Shown here: positions 10,209 through 18,976 of the stretch, piece after piece
How positions within the stretch are numbered: position 1 is the first letter of the stretch
Layout: every line of letters begins with the position of its first letter
DNA from: Trichomonas vaginalis G3
Taxonomy: Eukaryota; Parabasalia; Trichomonadida; Trichomonadidae
DNA: 64,000 bases
Direction of reading: 5' to 3'
Assembly (NCBI RefSeq): GCF_026262505.1
Contig: NC_067204.1
Coordinates: 18,268,165-18,332,164 of the forward strand
Notes under the pieces: generated by a model
Databases searched by the model: none
Told to the model about the DNA's origin: nothing
The model's input: only the letters and a program-made list of their open reading frames with translations
Program-made: the position numbers and the translations under genes

Positions 10209-11012
10209 ATGAGTTATCTACCTCCAGCACCAAAAGATTTAAATGCTAGTGTATGCAAAGAAATGGTTAAGAATGGAGCCCCAGATTACATCTATGCAAA
10301 ATACTTCCATGATGTCGCAATAGCCGCAATGAAATCAGATTTTGATTTATTTCATACACCACCCGAAATGAAAATGACAAGAGCTCATAAACTGGCTGCA
10401 AGACTAGTATATGAATTCTTAAAGAGAACAAATTTATCGCTTACATTAGAATCTGCTGAAACTGAAGCAGAAAATGAAATTTTCTCAGCAAATAATAAAA
10501 TTTCCAAAGGATGTCTTCAGATATCAAAAGTACGCCCTCCAATTCAAAAACTTATCAGGCAAAGATATGTTGATCTAGGAAATGGCGAAGAAGATGTTTC
10601 AGAAGGCTGGTTCGAAATTGATTCCGAAGTTTTACATACTATTTCTCAGTCTGAAGATGAAGATCCAACTTATGTTTTACCAGAGAATCTCGAAGAAGGA
10701 CAGGAAGATGACCACAGGTCATATAAGCATGTAAAAGAAAGGCAAATCAAATTACACAACGAATTTTCAGAAACTGTATCAGCATCAATAGATAATTATG
10801 AACTCCCTAAGAAATCAACACATTCGCAATACAAAGCATCTGCAATGGCCCAAAATAACAAGGATGATAGTGCTTCTGATATATTTGTTCAAAACACGAA
10901 TTCATCCACTAAAAAGTCTCGCCACAAGAGTTCTACTGCAAATAGTGAGATTAATACTGGTTCATCACGTGCATCTACATCGAAGTCAAAGCGCAGCACC
11001 CATAAGAAGTGA
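10209..11012 (+). CDS. LisH-like protein with disordered basic tail
   Basis: A 267-residue hydrophilic protein. Residues of about 63-92 (KLAARLVYEFLKRTNLSLTL followed by ESAETEAENE) fit the LisH dimerisation motif, as found in FOP/FOR20/OFD1-type centrosomal and basal-body proteins. That would suit a flagellate, but LisH also occurs in many other contexts. Residues of about 155-180 are acidic (SQSEDEDPTYVLPENLEEGQ) and the last 70 are rich in Ser, Lys and Thr and end in KRSTHKK, so they are probably disordered. The ATG at 10209 is the first in frame. No neighbour suggests a pathway. Confidence 0.85.
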   Translation: MSYLPPAPKDLNASVCKEMVKNGAPDYIYAKYFHDVAIAAMKSDFDLFHTPPEMKMTRAHKLAARLVYEFLKRTNLSLTLESAETEAENEIFSANNKISKGCLQISKVRPPIQKLIRQRYVDLGNGEEDVSEGWFEIDSEVLHTISQSEDEDPTYVLPENLEEGQEDDHRSYKHVKERQIKLHNEFSETVSASIDNYELPKKSTHSQYKASAMAQNNKDDSASDIFVQNTNSSTKKSRHKSSTANSEINTGSSRASTSKSKRSTHKK

Positions 11013-11593
11013 TTTTCAACTCGATATAATTTTTTATTATTTATGAAAAAGTTTGTTTCGTTTAAGATTTGTTTAAAAATTAAATAACAACATTTGTGTT
11101 TGTCCTCATCACTTTTTTATCTCAATATTACATTTAATTTGCTAATTTTATGACTTTATTATCATATATTTAGCTAATTTACATATAAATTAATTGATCT
11201 GCTCATAAGCGCAAAATTGTGTAAATATCAAATAAATAGTTCATAAATATTAACAAATTATCTTATTATTGTGGAGATTATGTAGTATCAAAGTAAATTA
11301 TTAAAGCACATATAATAAATGTACACAGATGATACTTTGACACGAAAGATTGCTCGTGTTTATTCCTTTTGATGGACAATTTCTCAAGAATGAATGTTTA
11401 AGATATTTCAATGCCGTGTAATAATTGGAAATTGTATATTTACTTAGGAAATATAAAGCATAAAGCATTAGTATATGATGCCGATAAACCTTTAATTCTG
11501 GAGATAACGAGATCGAGATTCCGTATGGCCAAAAGAATTTAAGCATGTAGTATTTCTTTTTACCGTCTAGTAAACAATATTTGATTCTTATCA
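11013..11593. other. Left flank of the Polinton-like element, perhaps decayed gene
   Basis: AT-rich DNA. A minus-strand frame of some 95 codons (11301 to the element edge) runs right up to the insertion point, and the plus strand also shows short coding-like stretches (IPFDGQFLKNECLRYF) between stops. I cannot tell whether a host gene was hit or whether this is decayed sequence. Confidence 0.3.
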
Positions 11594-11599
11594 AAATTT
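11594..11599. repeat. Target-site duplication AAATTT, left copy
   Basis: AAATTT directly precedes the element's terminal AG and recurs directly after its terminal CT (19248-19253). Six bases is the usual Polinton target duplication. It is a palindrome, so it mimics an extension of the inverted repeats. Confidence 0.85.
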
Positions 11600-11870
11600 A
11601 GTAGTAGGATATGAAGGGTTGTGTGACTTTTTTTGTTACATCTATATATAGACGATGCATTAAAATATATTTATTTATAAACCATTAAAAAAATTAAAGT
11701 TATTTTTAAAATAATTTATTTTATCTTTTATAAAAGAAGCTATATATAGATGATGTCAGATATTCCGCGATTAATTAAACATTGTTTAAATCCTGAATGG
11801 GTTAAACTTCAATTTAAAAATGAAGATTGTGAATTATTAAATGAATATGAAAGCCAAAATAAGCTAATGA
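11600..11870. repeat. Left terminal inverted repeat (271 bp)
   Basis: Begins AGTAGTAGGATATGAAGGG and matches the reverse complement of 18977-19247 base for base as read. It includes two TCTATATATAGA-like palindromes and the opening of a reading frame that starts MSDIPRLIKHC. The terminal codons of the minus-strand coiled-coil gene also lie in its inner edge. Confidence 0.93.
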
Positions 11871-12232
11871 TTATTTGAATTTATGAAATCAATTATTTGA
11901 TTCATTCTTTCTTCAATCTCTTCTATTCTTTTTGTTAAATCATCTATTTTCATTAATGAGGTGATTCTTGATTGAGGAATAGATTTCAAACTAACCACTC
12001 CTTTTATTTTTGAAATTTTGAATCCATCAACTTTAAACATTTTATTCAATTTACATGTTGTCAATTCTTCAAATAATTTTTTATTATTAGCATAATAGTC
12101 ATTAAATTCTTCAACAGATGAAAAAATTTTTATTTCAGTAATTGGTTTAACAACGTTTATTTTTTGTTGAACATTTTCACTTTCATTTATTTCTTCCTCC
12201 TCTGTTTCATTTATTTTTAAAATCGGTTTCAT
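11864..12232 (-). CDS. Small coiled-coil protein of the Polinton-like element
   Basis: 122 residues, ATG start, acidic N-terminus (NETEEEEINESE) and a C-terminal coiled coil (LTKRIEEIEERMNQIIDFI). It resembles small accessory proteins of such elements but I do not recognise the family. The ATG is only 26 bases from that of the divergent KilA-N gene, so both must use one very small promoter region. Confidence 0.6.
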   Translation of the reverse strand: MKPILKINETEEEEINESENVQQKINVVKPITEIKIFSSVEEFNDYYANNKKLFEELTTCKLNKMFKVDGFKISKIKGVVSLKSIPQSRITSLMKIDDLTKRIEEIEERMNQIIDFINSNNH

Positions 12233-12258
12233 TTTTTATTTTGTATGTAAGAACAGAA

Positions 12259-12924
12259 ATGTCAGTCGAAGCAAAATCATTTACGAACAAATCTAATGGC
12301 GAAACATTCACAAAAGGCACTTATAACGGTATTGAAGTCTTACGTAGAGACAAGGATGGTTACATTAATGCAACAAATATGTGTCAGCAGTTTAGGAAAG
12401 ACTTTAGAAAGTTGTTGGAAAATAAGTCCTGGGAAGAGTATTATAAGGCATTTTGTGAAGAATATAGCAACCGCCGGAATTCGGACTGTTGCTTTTTATA
12501 CAAAATTCATGCAGGAATTCCTGATGAAATCAAACAGGTTAGAGGAACGTATGTAGACCCAAGACTTATAAACTATATAGCAATGTGGGCTTCTCCAAAA
12601 TATTGCATAGCAGTTGGAAAAATTATGGACTCCATAGACAAGAAAGTTCATGAGAAATTAGATGAAGAAGAACTCGAAGATACAGTAGAGAATGCTAAAC
12701 ATTTGTTTGAAGAAGAAGTTAGAAAAATGTGCGAAAAACAATTAGAACATGAACGTGAGATATATTATGGTTATAGAGATTCTCCATACGAACTAGACCA
12801 ATGGGAACAAGAAGATTTAAAGAGAGAATTTAGAGAATATGAACTCGCTAAGATAGCATTAGAAACTGCAGAAAAGAAGTTAAAAGTTTGGGGTCGTTTT
12901 GTAAAAAATATTGTGAGTAAATGA
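12259..12924 (+). CDS. KilA-N domain protein of the Polinton-like element
   Basis: About 221 residues. The KilA-N DNA-binding domain spans roughly residues 10-125: YNGIEVLRRDKDGYINATNMC, with YVDPRLINYIAMWASPKYC near its end, are classic KilA-N marks. A long charged helix follows. KilA-N proteins are widespread in large DNA viruses and phages and are known from trichomonad Mavericks; a role in DNA binding is inferred. I use the ATG at 12259, as the frame upstream starts only with TTG. Confidence 0.85.
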   Translation: MSVEAKSFTNKSNGETFTKGTYNGIEVLRRDKDGYINATNMCQQFRKDFRKLLENKSWEEYYKAFCEEYSNRRNSDCCFLYKIHAGIPDEIKQVRGTYVDPRLINYIAMWASPKYCIAVGKIMDSIDKKVHEKLDEEELEDTVENAKHLFEEEVRKMCEKQLEHEREIYYGYRDSPYELDQWEQEDLKREFREYELAKIALETAEKKLKVWGRFVKNIVSK

Positions 12925-12956
12925 ACCATTTATTTTTGTCATAAACGACCAAAAAT

Positions 12957-13093
12957 ATATTTTATCGTTTATGGTTTTTAGGTTATTCAATAATTAATTA
13001 TTTTTGAAGAACTGAGGGTGTCACTACGTCACCATGTCACCAGGTTAATTAACTTCTCTGAAAAAATGAGACAACATGACATTTTGACAACAG
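12957..13093. repeat. Left inverted repeat of the helicase cassette, with GTCAC iterons
   Basis: About 135 bases that recur in inverted, imperfect form at 15638-15777. The stretch contains three GTCAC boxes spaced exactly 8 bases apart (13020, 13028, 13036), the AT-rich AATTAATTATTTTTGAAG and the box ACATGACATTTTGACA. Together with the right copy it encloses the helicase gene. Confidence 0.8.
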
Positions 13094-13165
13094 TCCTGGA
13101 AATATGATGCAGCCCAAAAATAAAGTTAGTTTTAAAATCGGTTTCATTTTTTTATTCCTATATAA

Positions 13166-15475
13166 ATGACAGCAACAAACAACAGCAACTATATCGTTTC
13201 TGATGAAAAAGTTATTGATTCATTAGCTGAGGAATTAGTTGTGGCAGAAACTAAAACCCTCAACGAAAGAATTGGTGAAAACAAGATTGATTTACATAAC
13301 TACCTCAAACACGATGGAGGAAGAGGAAGGAAAACTGGTATGGCTTTATTAGTAAATAAAATATCAAATTTAACGATTATAGATGTTGATATCAATAAAT
13401 CGTACAATGATGAACTTAAAGAAACAGTTAGAAAAGATATTTTATCAAAACTTTCGGATAAAGATGTTATCGTTAAAACCGCTTCAGGAGGTCTTCACAT
13501 TTATTGCAACACTAATTTCTTCTATGCAGTTTCGAACAGAATGATTAAATGTTATTCCTGCAATGATTATGATATTGACATAATGACTTCTATGGATGAT
13601 TCAAAGCGTTCATTAGTGGTTATGGCTGATTCAAGAGTTCGCAAGAATGCAACAGAACCAATCAATACATACTCATTCATTCGTGGAAGTTACGATTCAA
13701 CATTAACTAGAACAGTGAATGATATATTAAATGATTTGAATATTAAGGTAAGAGTTGAACAGAAGAACGAAGAAATAAAGAGTATAATGAATGAAAACAA
13801 AGATGTAAACATTGACGATAAACTTGCCCAGAGCATAGTTGATGGCATTAGTGATTTTGAAGTACATAATGACGGTGGAAACATGAATTTGGAAAAAGAA
13901 GTTACATTATTCACACTGTTTCAAGCAATTAATTCGTTACCTAATCATTTAATTAATGAAGCATACGATAACGTTTATAACTTTTGCAATTTAACTGAAA
14001 ATGCAAAAAGTAATTTTGAAAAAGCAAGTAGTAGATATGCACATTTAATGACTTCTCCATTTGTTTTGGTGAAGATTCTAAAACTTTATCAAAAGGAATA
14101 TTATGATGAATATGTTTTACCTTTATTACGTAAGCCAAAAATAACATTTGATATCAAACTTGATGACTCGTTTTTGATAACGGATATTAGACGCAGGGCT
14201 GAAAATCATCAGTATAAAAACAGTTCTGAAGTAATTGAGGATTTATCACGTGTAATCCGTTTTGTAGATTGTGGAAACAAATATTTCATTCAAAAGGACT
14301 ATAATATCCACGACAAAATGAATCAAATATCATTCGTTCTTCAATCAAACATGAAAGAGTCACTTAAAATGATTAAATTATTTAAAGAAGAAGGTAAAAC
14401 CATAACAGCATGGGACGTACTACTAAATCAATTGTCTTCATTAACCGTTAAGGGTGTTTGCTTTAAATCTGATTCTCCAGATGTTTTCTCAACGTTTCAA
14501 GGTTATAAATACAACGTTCTCGAAAAGCCAGATTACTCAAAAATTGAGATGTTTATGAATTTCATTAAAGAAGCCATTTGTGATAATAACGATGAAGTGT
14601 ATAAATACCTTCTCGGCTGGATTGCATCAATGATTCAACATCCTGGAATCAAGAATGAAACAGCAATTATTTTGAAAGGACTTCAGGGAACAGGTAAAAA
14701 CAGATTTACAGATATTATTTCTGAACTTCTCGCCGGTTATTCATGTAAAAACATTACTGAAATAAGTGAGCTAACGGGTAATTTCAATTCAGTAGTTGAG
14801 AATAAAATGTTTCTTGTACTTAATGAACTCAAGAATGTAGGTGAAGATAGACTCGCAAACTTCAACGCTTTGAAATCAATTATTACGGATAATGAGATTA
14901 GAATTAATGAAAAGAATCAACCCAGAAGAACTGCTCAGAATGTTGCCAATTTCATTTTGGTAACTAATAACGTCTACCCTGTCAAAATTGAAGTTGGAGA
15001 CAGAAGATACGTAGTTTTAAGAGTTAATGGTAAATTCAAGGGTCAATTTGATTACTTCAAGAATTTAATGGATTCATGCACTAAGGAATTTTATGATAAT
15101 TTACTGACGTATTTTATGCAATATGACCTTTCATCATTTAATGTACGAATCATACCGATGACTGAAGCCAAACAAGATTTAATAGAATTATCAACAAATC
15201 CTTTAGATGAATGGATAAATACACATTATGATGAATTGTGTGCAGGTATGACGTGTAAAAATGCTCTATTCTGCAAACCATCAGACATGAAAGACAAAAA
15301 CTTTCAAATGAGCATTAAAGATAAATGTGAAAGGAAACAGAGAAGAATAGATGGTAAACAAACATGGTGTTATGTTTTGAAAGAAGAAATGAAAGGATTA
15401 TATAAACAGGTTGAACCAAACGATAATGAGGATTCATTTACTGATGATGAAATACCTGTAAATGAAGCTTTATAA
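13166..15475 (+). CDS. Primase-polymerase / superfamily 3 helicase of the Polinton-like element
   Basis: A 769-residue replication protein. The N-terminal part has the archaeo-eukaryotic primase signature: IIDVDINKS (about 71-79) and TASGGLHIYC (105-114). The C-terminal part is a D5-like SF3 helicase: Walker A GLQGTGKNRF (from about 505), Walker B MFLVLNEL (from 548) and motif C FILVTNN (from 596). Such fusions prime and unwind DNA in plasmids, viruses and related elements. Here it accompanies polymerase B and integrase pieces, and it lies between inverted repeats carrying GTGAC iterons that could be its origin. TATATAA directly precedes the ATG. Confidence 0.92.
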   Translation: MTATNNSNYIVSDEKVIDSLAEELVVAETKTLNERIGENKIDLHNYLKHDGGRGRKTGMALLVNKISNLTIIDVDINKSYNDELKETVRKDILSKLSDKDVIVKTASGGLHIYCNTNFFYAVSNRMIKCYSCNDYDIDIMTSMDDSKRSLVVMADSRVRKNATEPINTYSFIRGSYDSTLTRTVNDILNDLNIKVRVEQKNEEIKSIMNENKDVNIDDKLAQSIVDGISDFEVHNDGGNMNLEKEVTLFTLFQAINSLPNHLINEAYDNVYNFCNLTENAKSNFEKASSRYAHLMTSPFVLVKILKLYQKEYYDEYVLPLLRKPKITFDIKLDDSFLITDIRRRAENHQYKNSSEVIEDLSRVIRFVDCGNKYFIQKDYNIHDKMNQISFVLQSNMKESLKMIKLFKEEGKTITAWDVLLNQLSSLTVKGVCFKSDSPDVFSTFQGYKYNVLEKPDYSKIEMFMNFIKEAICDNNDEVYKYLLGWIASMIQHPGIKNETAIILKGLQGTGKNRFTDIISELLAGYSCKNITEISELTGNFNSVVENKMFLVLNELKNVGEDRLANFNALKSIITDNEIRINEKNQPRRTAQNVANFILVTNNVYPVKIEVGDRRYVVLRVNGKFKGQFDYFKNLMDSCTKEFYDNLLTYFMQYDLSSFNVRIIPMTEAKQDLIELSTNPLDEWINTHYDELCAGMTCKNALFCKPSDMKDKNFQMSIKDKCERKQRRIDGKQTWCYVLKEEMKGLYKQVEPNDNEDSFTDDEIPVNEAL

Positions 15476-15510
15476 AGTATGATTTGAATTTATTTTTGCA
15501 TTAATCCTGC

Positions 15511-15609
15511 TGTGATGTCAAAATGTCATGTTGTCATCATTTTTAAGAGAAGTTAATTAACCTGGTGACATGGTGACGTAGTGACACTTTCAGTTCTTCA
15601 AAAATAATT
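15511..15609. repeat. Right repeat, copy 1, with GTGAC iterons
   Basis: Direct duplicate of the unit at 15636-15742. It contains TGTGATGTCAAAATGTCATG, GTTAATTAACC and three GTGAC boxes with an 8-base period (15565, 15573, 15581). Confidence 0.85.
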
Positions 15610-15635
15610 CATAAATGCCTTCCTCCTTTCGTACC

Positions 15636-15777
15636 TGTGATGTCAAAATGTCATGTTGTCATCATTTTTAAGAGAAGTTAATTAACCTGGTGACATGGTG
15701 ACATGGTGACGTAGTGACACTTTCAGTTCTTCAAAAATAATTAATTATTGAATAACCTGAAAAACATTAACGATAAA
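15636..15777. repeat. Right repeat, copy 2 (inverted partner of the left arm)
   Basis: Same unit as copy 1 but with four GTGAC boxes at an 8-base period (15690, 15698, 15706, 15714), then AATTAATTATTGAATAACC, which is the reverse complement of the outer part of the left arm. Arms plus enclosed helicase span about 12957-15777. Confidence 0.82.
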
Positions 15778-15809
15778 ATAACTGATAACAAAATTTTATT
15801 TTTATATAA

Positions 15810-15974
15810 ATGGATACCCCACAAGCTCAAAATTTACCACGAATCATAACAAGGGAGGAAATGATAAAAATGATGCAAGAACGAATTAAAAACAACAAAC
15901 CACGAAAACCGAGAAGATGTGGTTATGCAGTAATGATGGAAAGAAGAACCCAGAAGGGTTCGGGAAACCATTGA
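15810..15974 (+). CDS. Tiny basic protein of the Polinton-like element
   Basis: A 54-codon frame, too short for the usual ORF cut-offs. It encodes a basic peptide with a KNNKPRKPRRC run and two Met-rich helices (REEMIKMMQERIKN). The ATG is fused to the TATATAA motif that also precedes the helicase and integrase starts, which is the main reason to believe it is expressed. Short basic peptides in Polintons and adenovirus-like elements can bind DNA; function here is unknown. Confidence 0.5.
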   Translation: MDTPQAQNLPRIITREEMIKMMQERIKNNKPRKPRRCGYAVMMERRTQKGSGNH

Positions 15975-15991
15975 CGGAAGAGGAATAAAAA

Positions 15992-16213
15992 TTAAATTTG
16001 GATTGAGTTTAAAAATTCATCTTTATTAAATTCATCTCTTCCAATCAATTTATTTATTCTATTAAATTCTTTTATTTTTGCTTCACCCAGTTTAAGGATT
16101 GAACGGTAAGTTTCTAATTTTTCGATTATTTCTTTCCTCTCTTTATCGTTTTCAGTTCCATTAGTTTTATGGGCATCAGCCCCGCCGCATTGCGGCTTCT
16201 TTTTTAATAGCAT
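15992..16213 (-). CDS. Small charged protein of the Polinton-like element
   Basis: 73 residues, ATG start, helical and charged (NDKERKEIIEKLETYRSIL). Not recognised. It lies between the tiny basic gene (convergent) and the integrase (same strand). Confidence 0.45.
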   Translation of the reverse strand: MLLKKKPQCGGADAHKTNGTENDKERKEIIEKLETYRSILKLGEAKIKEFNRINKLIGRDEFNKDEFLNSIQI

Positions 16214-16330
16214 ATTTTTGATTTAATTCTGTTTAGTTTCTTTTTATATTCATCGTCAGGACTCTGAATCTTAATTGAATCAGGACTCTTGGCTGCTTTG
16301 TTGTCACTCATTTCTTACGAAATAAAAAAA

Positions 16331-17851
16331 TTAAATATTATTTAAATATAATGGAGTAATAAAATAAATTGGAATTTCTATTAATTTATTGTCAACTTCA
16401 ACTAATGCATTACCGTTAATATATCTAACAAATTCAGCTATTGTGTCAAATCTTCGTCTTCTTTTTGTCATTGATTTATCAGTTTTTCCATAATCGAGAT
16501 GAATCAAAACTTTATCCCCTTGTTTAAAATTCATGAGCCCCGAATTAATTTGTTCACGTTTAACATCATTCAACCTTTCCATTTGCTTTCTAATATATTC
16601 CCATTCTTTTGAAATATCATTTTTCATTTCCACTGGTTTCATGTTTATAGTTCTATGCCATGTATTATTGTAATAATATACTAACTGTTGTATGATGCGG
16701 TCATGATTTCCATCCCAGTATATCCGACCGTTAACCCCTAACGCATCTCTAAGAGTTCTCATTACCGCATCAACTATTTTATTATGAAACGTATATGGAG
16801 AGGATGAAAAGAAAAAATTAATTTGTGGGAAATAATGAGCCATAGCCGCCTGAAATCCTTTATCACCATCACCCCTGATATTATCTACTCTTTCATGATC
16901 TAGTAAGTATTGTATAGCTCTTCTTGTTTCCTGTTCTGTTTTCCCTTTCACTGGAATGCAATATAAATATCTAGTGTTAATGTTAATGGCAAATAAATAA
17001 GTAACGTTTCCTTTTGAATATTCCAGATGATCGATTTCGTATGAATATGGATATGGTGCAAATGAAGGGCAACTAAATTTTTCCTTTAACGGTTGAATTT
17101 TTGGGTCAATTGGTTTATTTAATATCTTGAAACACTTTTTAAAATCTTTTTGCTTCTTTAATGTTTGAAATGGATATAATAAAGTGAATGATGAAGGATT
17201 AACTGAAGGAGGAGGCGGTACTGTCGTTGGAGGTTTTGGTGTTGCAAGTGGTTTAATTTTATCTGCTTTGATTTTGGATTTCATTCCCCCCTTCATTAAT
17301 TCTGGATGTATTCTATTCATTTGTTTTAAATATGCTGTATATAAAGGTTTGATATACTTTCCCGCTTCGAGTTTATGTTGAAGGATGAATTCCAAAAGTT
17401 GATCTTCATTTAAAAGTCGGGCTGAATATGGTTTAACTAATGAATCATAAATTAAAGCTTGTGCTTCATTTATGGTCTGAAGGACCTGGGCGTTTTGCAC
17501 CTTTTGTTTTTGTTCCTTTGGCTTTTGCGGCTCAGGATTATATAATTTATATAATTCATCAATATCTTCTTCTGTTAATACTTTATTTTTGAAATCTTTC
17601 AACTGTTTAAGTTGTGATTTAGTTTTTCCCTTTGTATATTCATTATTTTTAATTTTGTCTTTAATTTTAGAAATTATTCTTTCATGATATTTCAAAATTT
17701 TATTTTTATAATATGGATAATAATATTCCATATCATCACCCATTATATTGTTATCATATTTTTGGAGATATGATTTTAATTCATAATAACTAAGAAAATT
17801 TTGATTAAGTACTAAATCATCAATTAAATTTTTTAAATCTACGCTATTCAT
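16331..17851 (-). CDS. Integrase (RVE superfamily) of the Polinton-like element
   Basis: A 506-residue retroviral-type integrase as found in Polintons. The helical N-terminal region is rich in Lys and Glu; a Pro-rich linker follows (about 205-225). The RNase-H-fold core begins near residue 265 with the first catalytic aspartate in YEIDHLEY (D274) and the second in IRGDGDKGF (near 328), then NKIVDAVMRTLRD. The C-terminal segment (FKQGDKVLIHLD, then RRRRFDTIAEFV) looks like the SH3/chromo-like DNA-binding end. TTTATATAA abuts the ATG. Confidence 0.9.
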   Translation of the reverse strand: MNSVDLKNLIDDLVLNQNFLSYYELKSYLQKYDNNIMGDDMEYYYPYYKNKILKYHERIISKIKDKIKNNEYTKGKTKSQLKQLKDFKNKVLTEEDIDELYKLYNPEPQKPKEQKQKVQNAQVLQTINEAQALIYDSLVKPYSARLLNEDQLLEFILQHKLEAGKYIKPLYTAYLKQMNRIHPELMKGGMKSKIKADKIKPLATPKPPTTVPPPPSVNPSSFTLLYPFQTLKKQKDFKKCFKILNKPIDPKIQPLKEKFSCPSFAPYPYSYEIDHLEYSKGNVTYLFAININTRYLYCIPVKGKTEQETRRAIQYLLDHERVDNIRGDGDKGFQAAMAHYFPQINFFFSSSPYTFHNKIVDAVMRTLRDALGVNGRIYWDGNHDRIIQQLVYYYNNTWHRTINMKPVEMKNDISKEWEYIRKQMERLNDVKREQINSGLMNFKQGDKVLIHLDYGKTDKSMTKRRRRFDTIAEFVRYINGNALVEVDNKLIEIPIYFITPLYLNNI

Positions 17852-17997
17852 TTATATAAAAATAAAATAAATGTTTAAGGGTGCCCGCCTCTTTGAATCA
17901 TAGTATCAAAACCATTATTTACATATTGAATCGCATCATTAACGGTTCCTTTTGTCTCTTCTGTGGCATTTTATTAAAAATAAAATTTTAAATTGTA

Positions 17998-18942
17998 TTA
18001 AATAAATGGCATACAACATCCATTTTCACAACATACAGCCTTAGTGTGTGCTCCTGTTAATGCAGTCTTACCGATTGTTAAGCGAGTCATTGACCCGTTT
18101 TTAAGTTGTAAATTAATATTCTGACCATCAAATATCACTTTATCATTTATTATATCCAAATAATTTTTAGGTGTTAATTGTTTATTTTGTCGTAAACTAA
18201 CACCTTTCATTTTTTGTGCAATCTTTTTAAAATCACTTCCATCAATTGAACCGTTGAATGATGTATAACACTTGGGGCATAAAGCAACCATGTTATCACC
18301 TTGTTTCTCAATTGCTAAACCCAATAACTTCTTCTCATGTGCTTTTTCTTCAGCTTTATTCTTTAATTTAGGTTTAAATTTCTCATCAAAACAGAAGAAA
18401 TCAAAAGGTGCGAATTTGAAAATGTTTTTATCATAAAATTGTTTATCGGTTACAATTGCTTGAAATGCTTGAGTGTTAGGAAGATTTGGGTCGCCAGCGA
18501 TTGCCCAATAAGATGAATCAGTATCACCTTCAATGAAATGAAAACGATTAACATTCATGCATTTATACATAAAATCATAAATGAAAACCAAATACCAGTA
18601 TTTTGCGTTATCTAAAGTGAAGAATGCCTCTTGTAAACATGTATCACATCTATAAAATCTATCTTTAAGCATCACTTGATATGTATCCTCACCTATTTCT
18701 CTTATGTTTTTAAACTTATTTGACATACATGCAACGCGTGCCTTCTGTGCATTCATTATTTTAGTCTTTGCGTAATTTTGTGTATTCATTGCATCGTAAC
18801 CATATGATCCATTAAGTGAAATCTTGCAAAATAAACTTTTTCCTTTATTTCCTTCTAATTCAGCCTTTTGTCTTTCGTTCATAAATTTGTTCGCAAATTC
18901 ATTAAAACAAGTGTTTTTAGTAAATGTTAAAATTGATTCCAT
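17998..18942 (-). CDS. Protein-primed DNA polymerase B, C-terminal part (Polinton-like element)
   Basis: About 314 residues with the palm motifs of family B polymerases: KISLNGSYGYDAM (motif B) and EGDTDSSYWA (motif C, the metal-binding DTDS), followed by a Cys-containing segment (ALCPKCYTSF). Full Polinton polymerases are about 1,000 residues or more, so only the C-terminal part is represented here. The element therefore looks unable to rely on its own polymerase. Confidence 0.85.
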   Translation of the reverse strand: MESILTFTKNTCFNEFANKFMNERQKAELEGNKGKSLFCKISLNGSYGYDAMNTQNYAKTKIMNAQKARVACMSNKFKNIREIGEDTYQVMLKDRFYRCDTCLQEAFFTLDNAKYWYLVFIYDFMYKCMNVNRFHFIEGDTDSSYWAIAGDPNLPNTQAFQAIVTDKQFYDKNIFKFAPFDFFCFDEKFKPKLKNKAEEKAHEKKLLGLAIEKQGDNMVALCPKCYTSFNGSIDGSDFKKIAQKMKGVSLRQNKQLTPKNYLDIINDKVIFDGQNINLQLKNGSMTRLTIGKTALTGAHTKAVCCENGCCMPFI

Positions 18943-18976
18943 GAAATTAAATATTCTTTATCATTATATTTATACC

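Noticed and set aside
17852-17997. Possible extra small gene between integrase and polymerase
   Set aside because: Only a short protein-like stretch without a credible start; treated as part of the fossil element.
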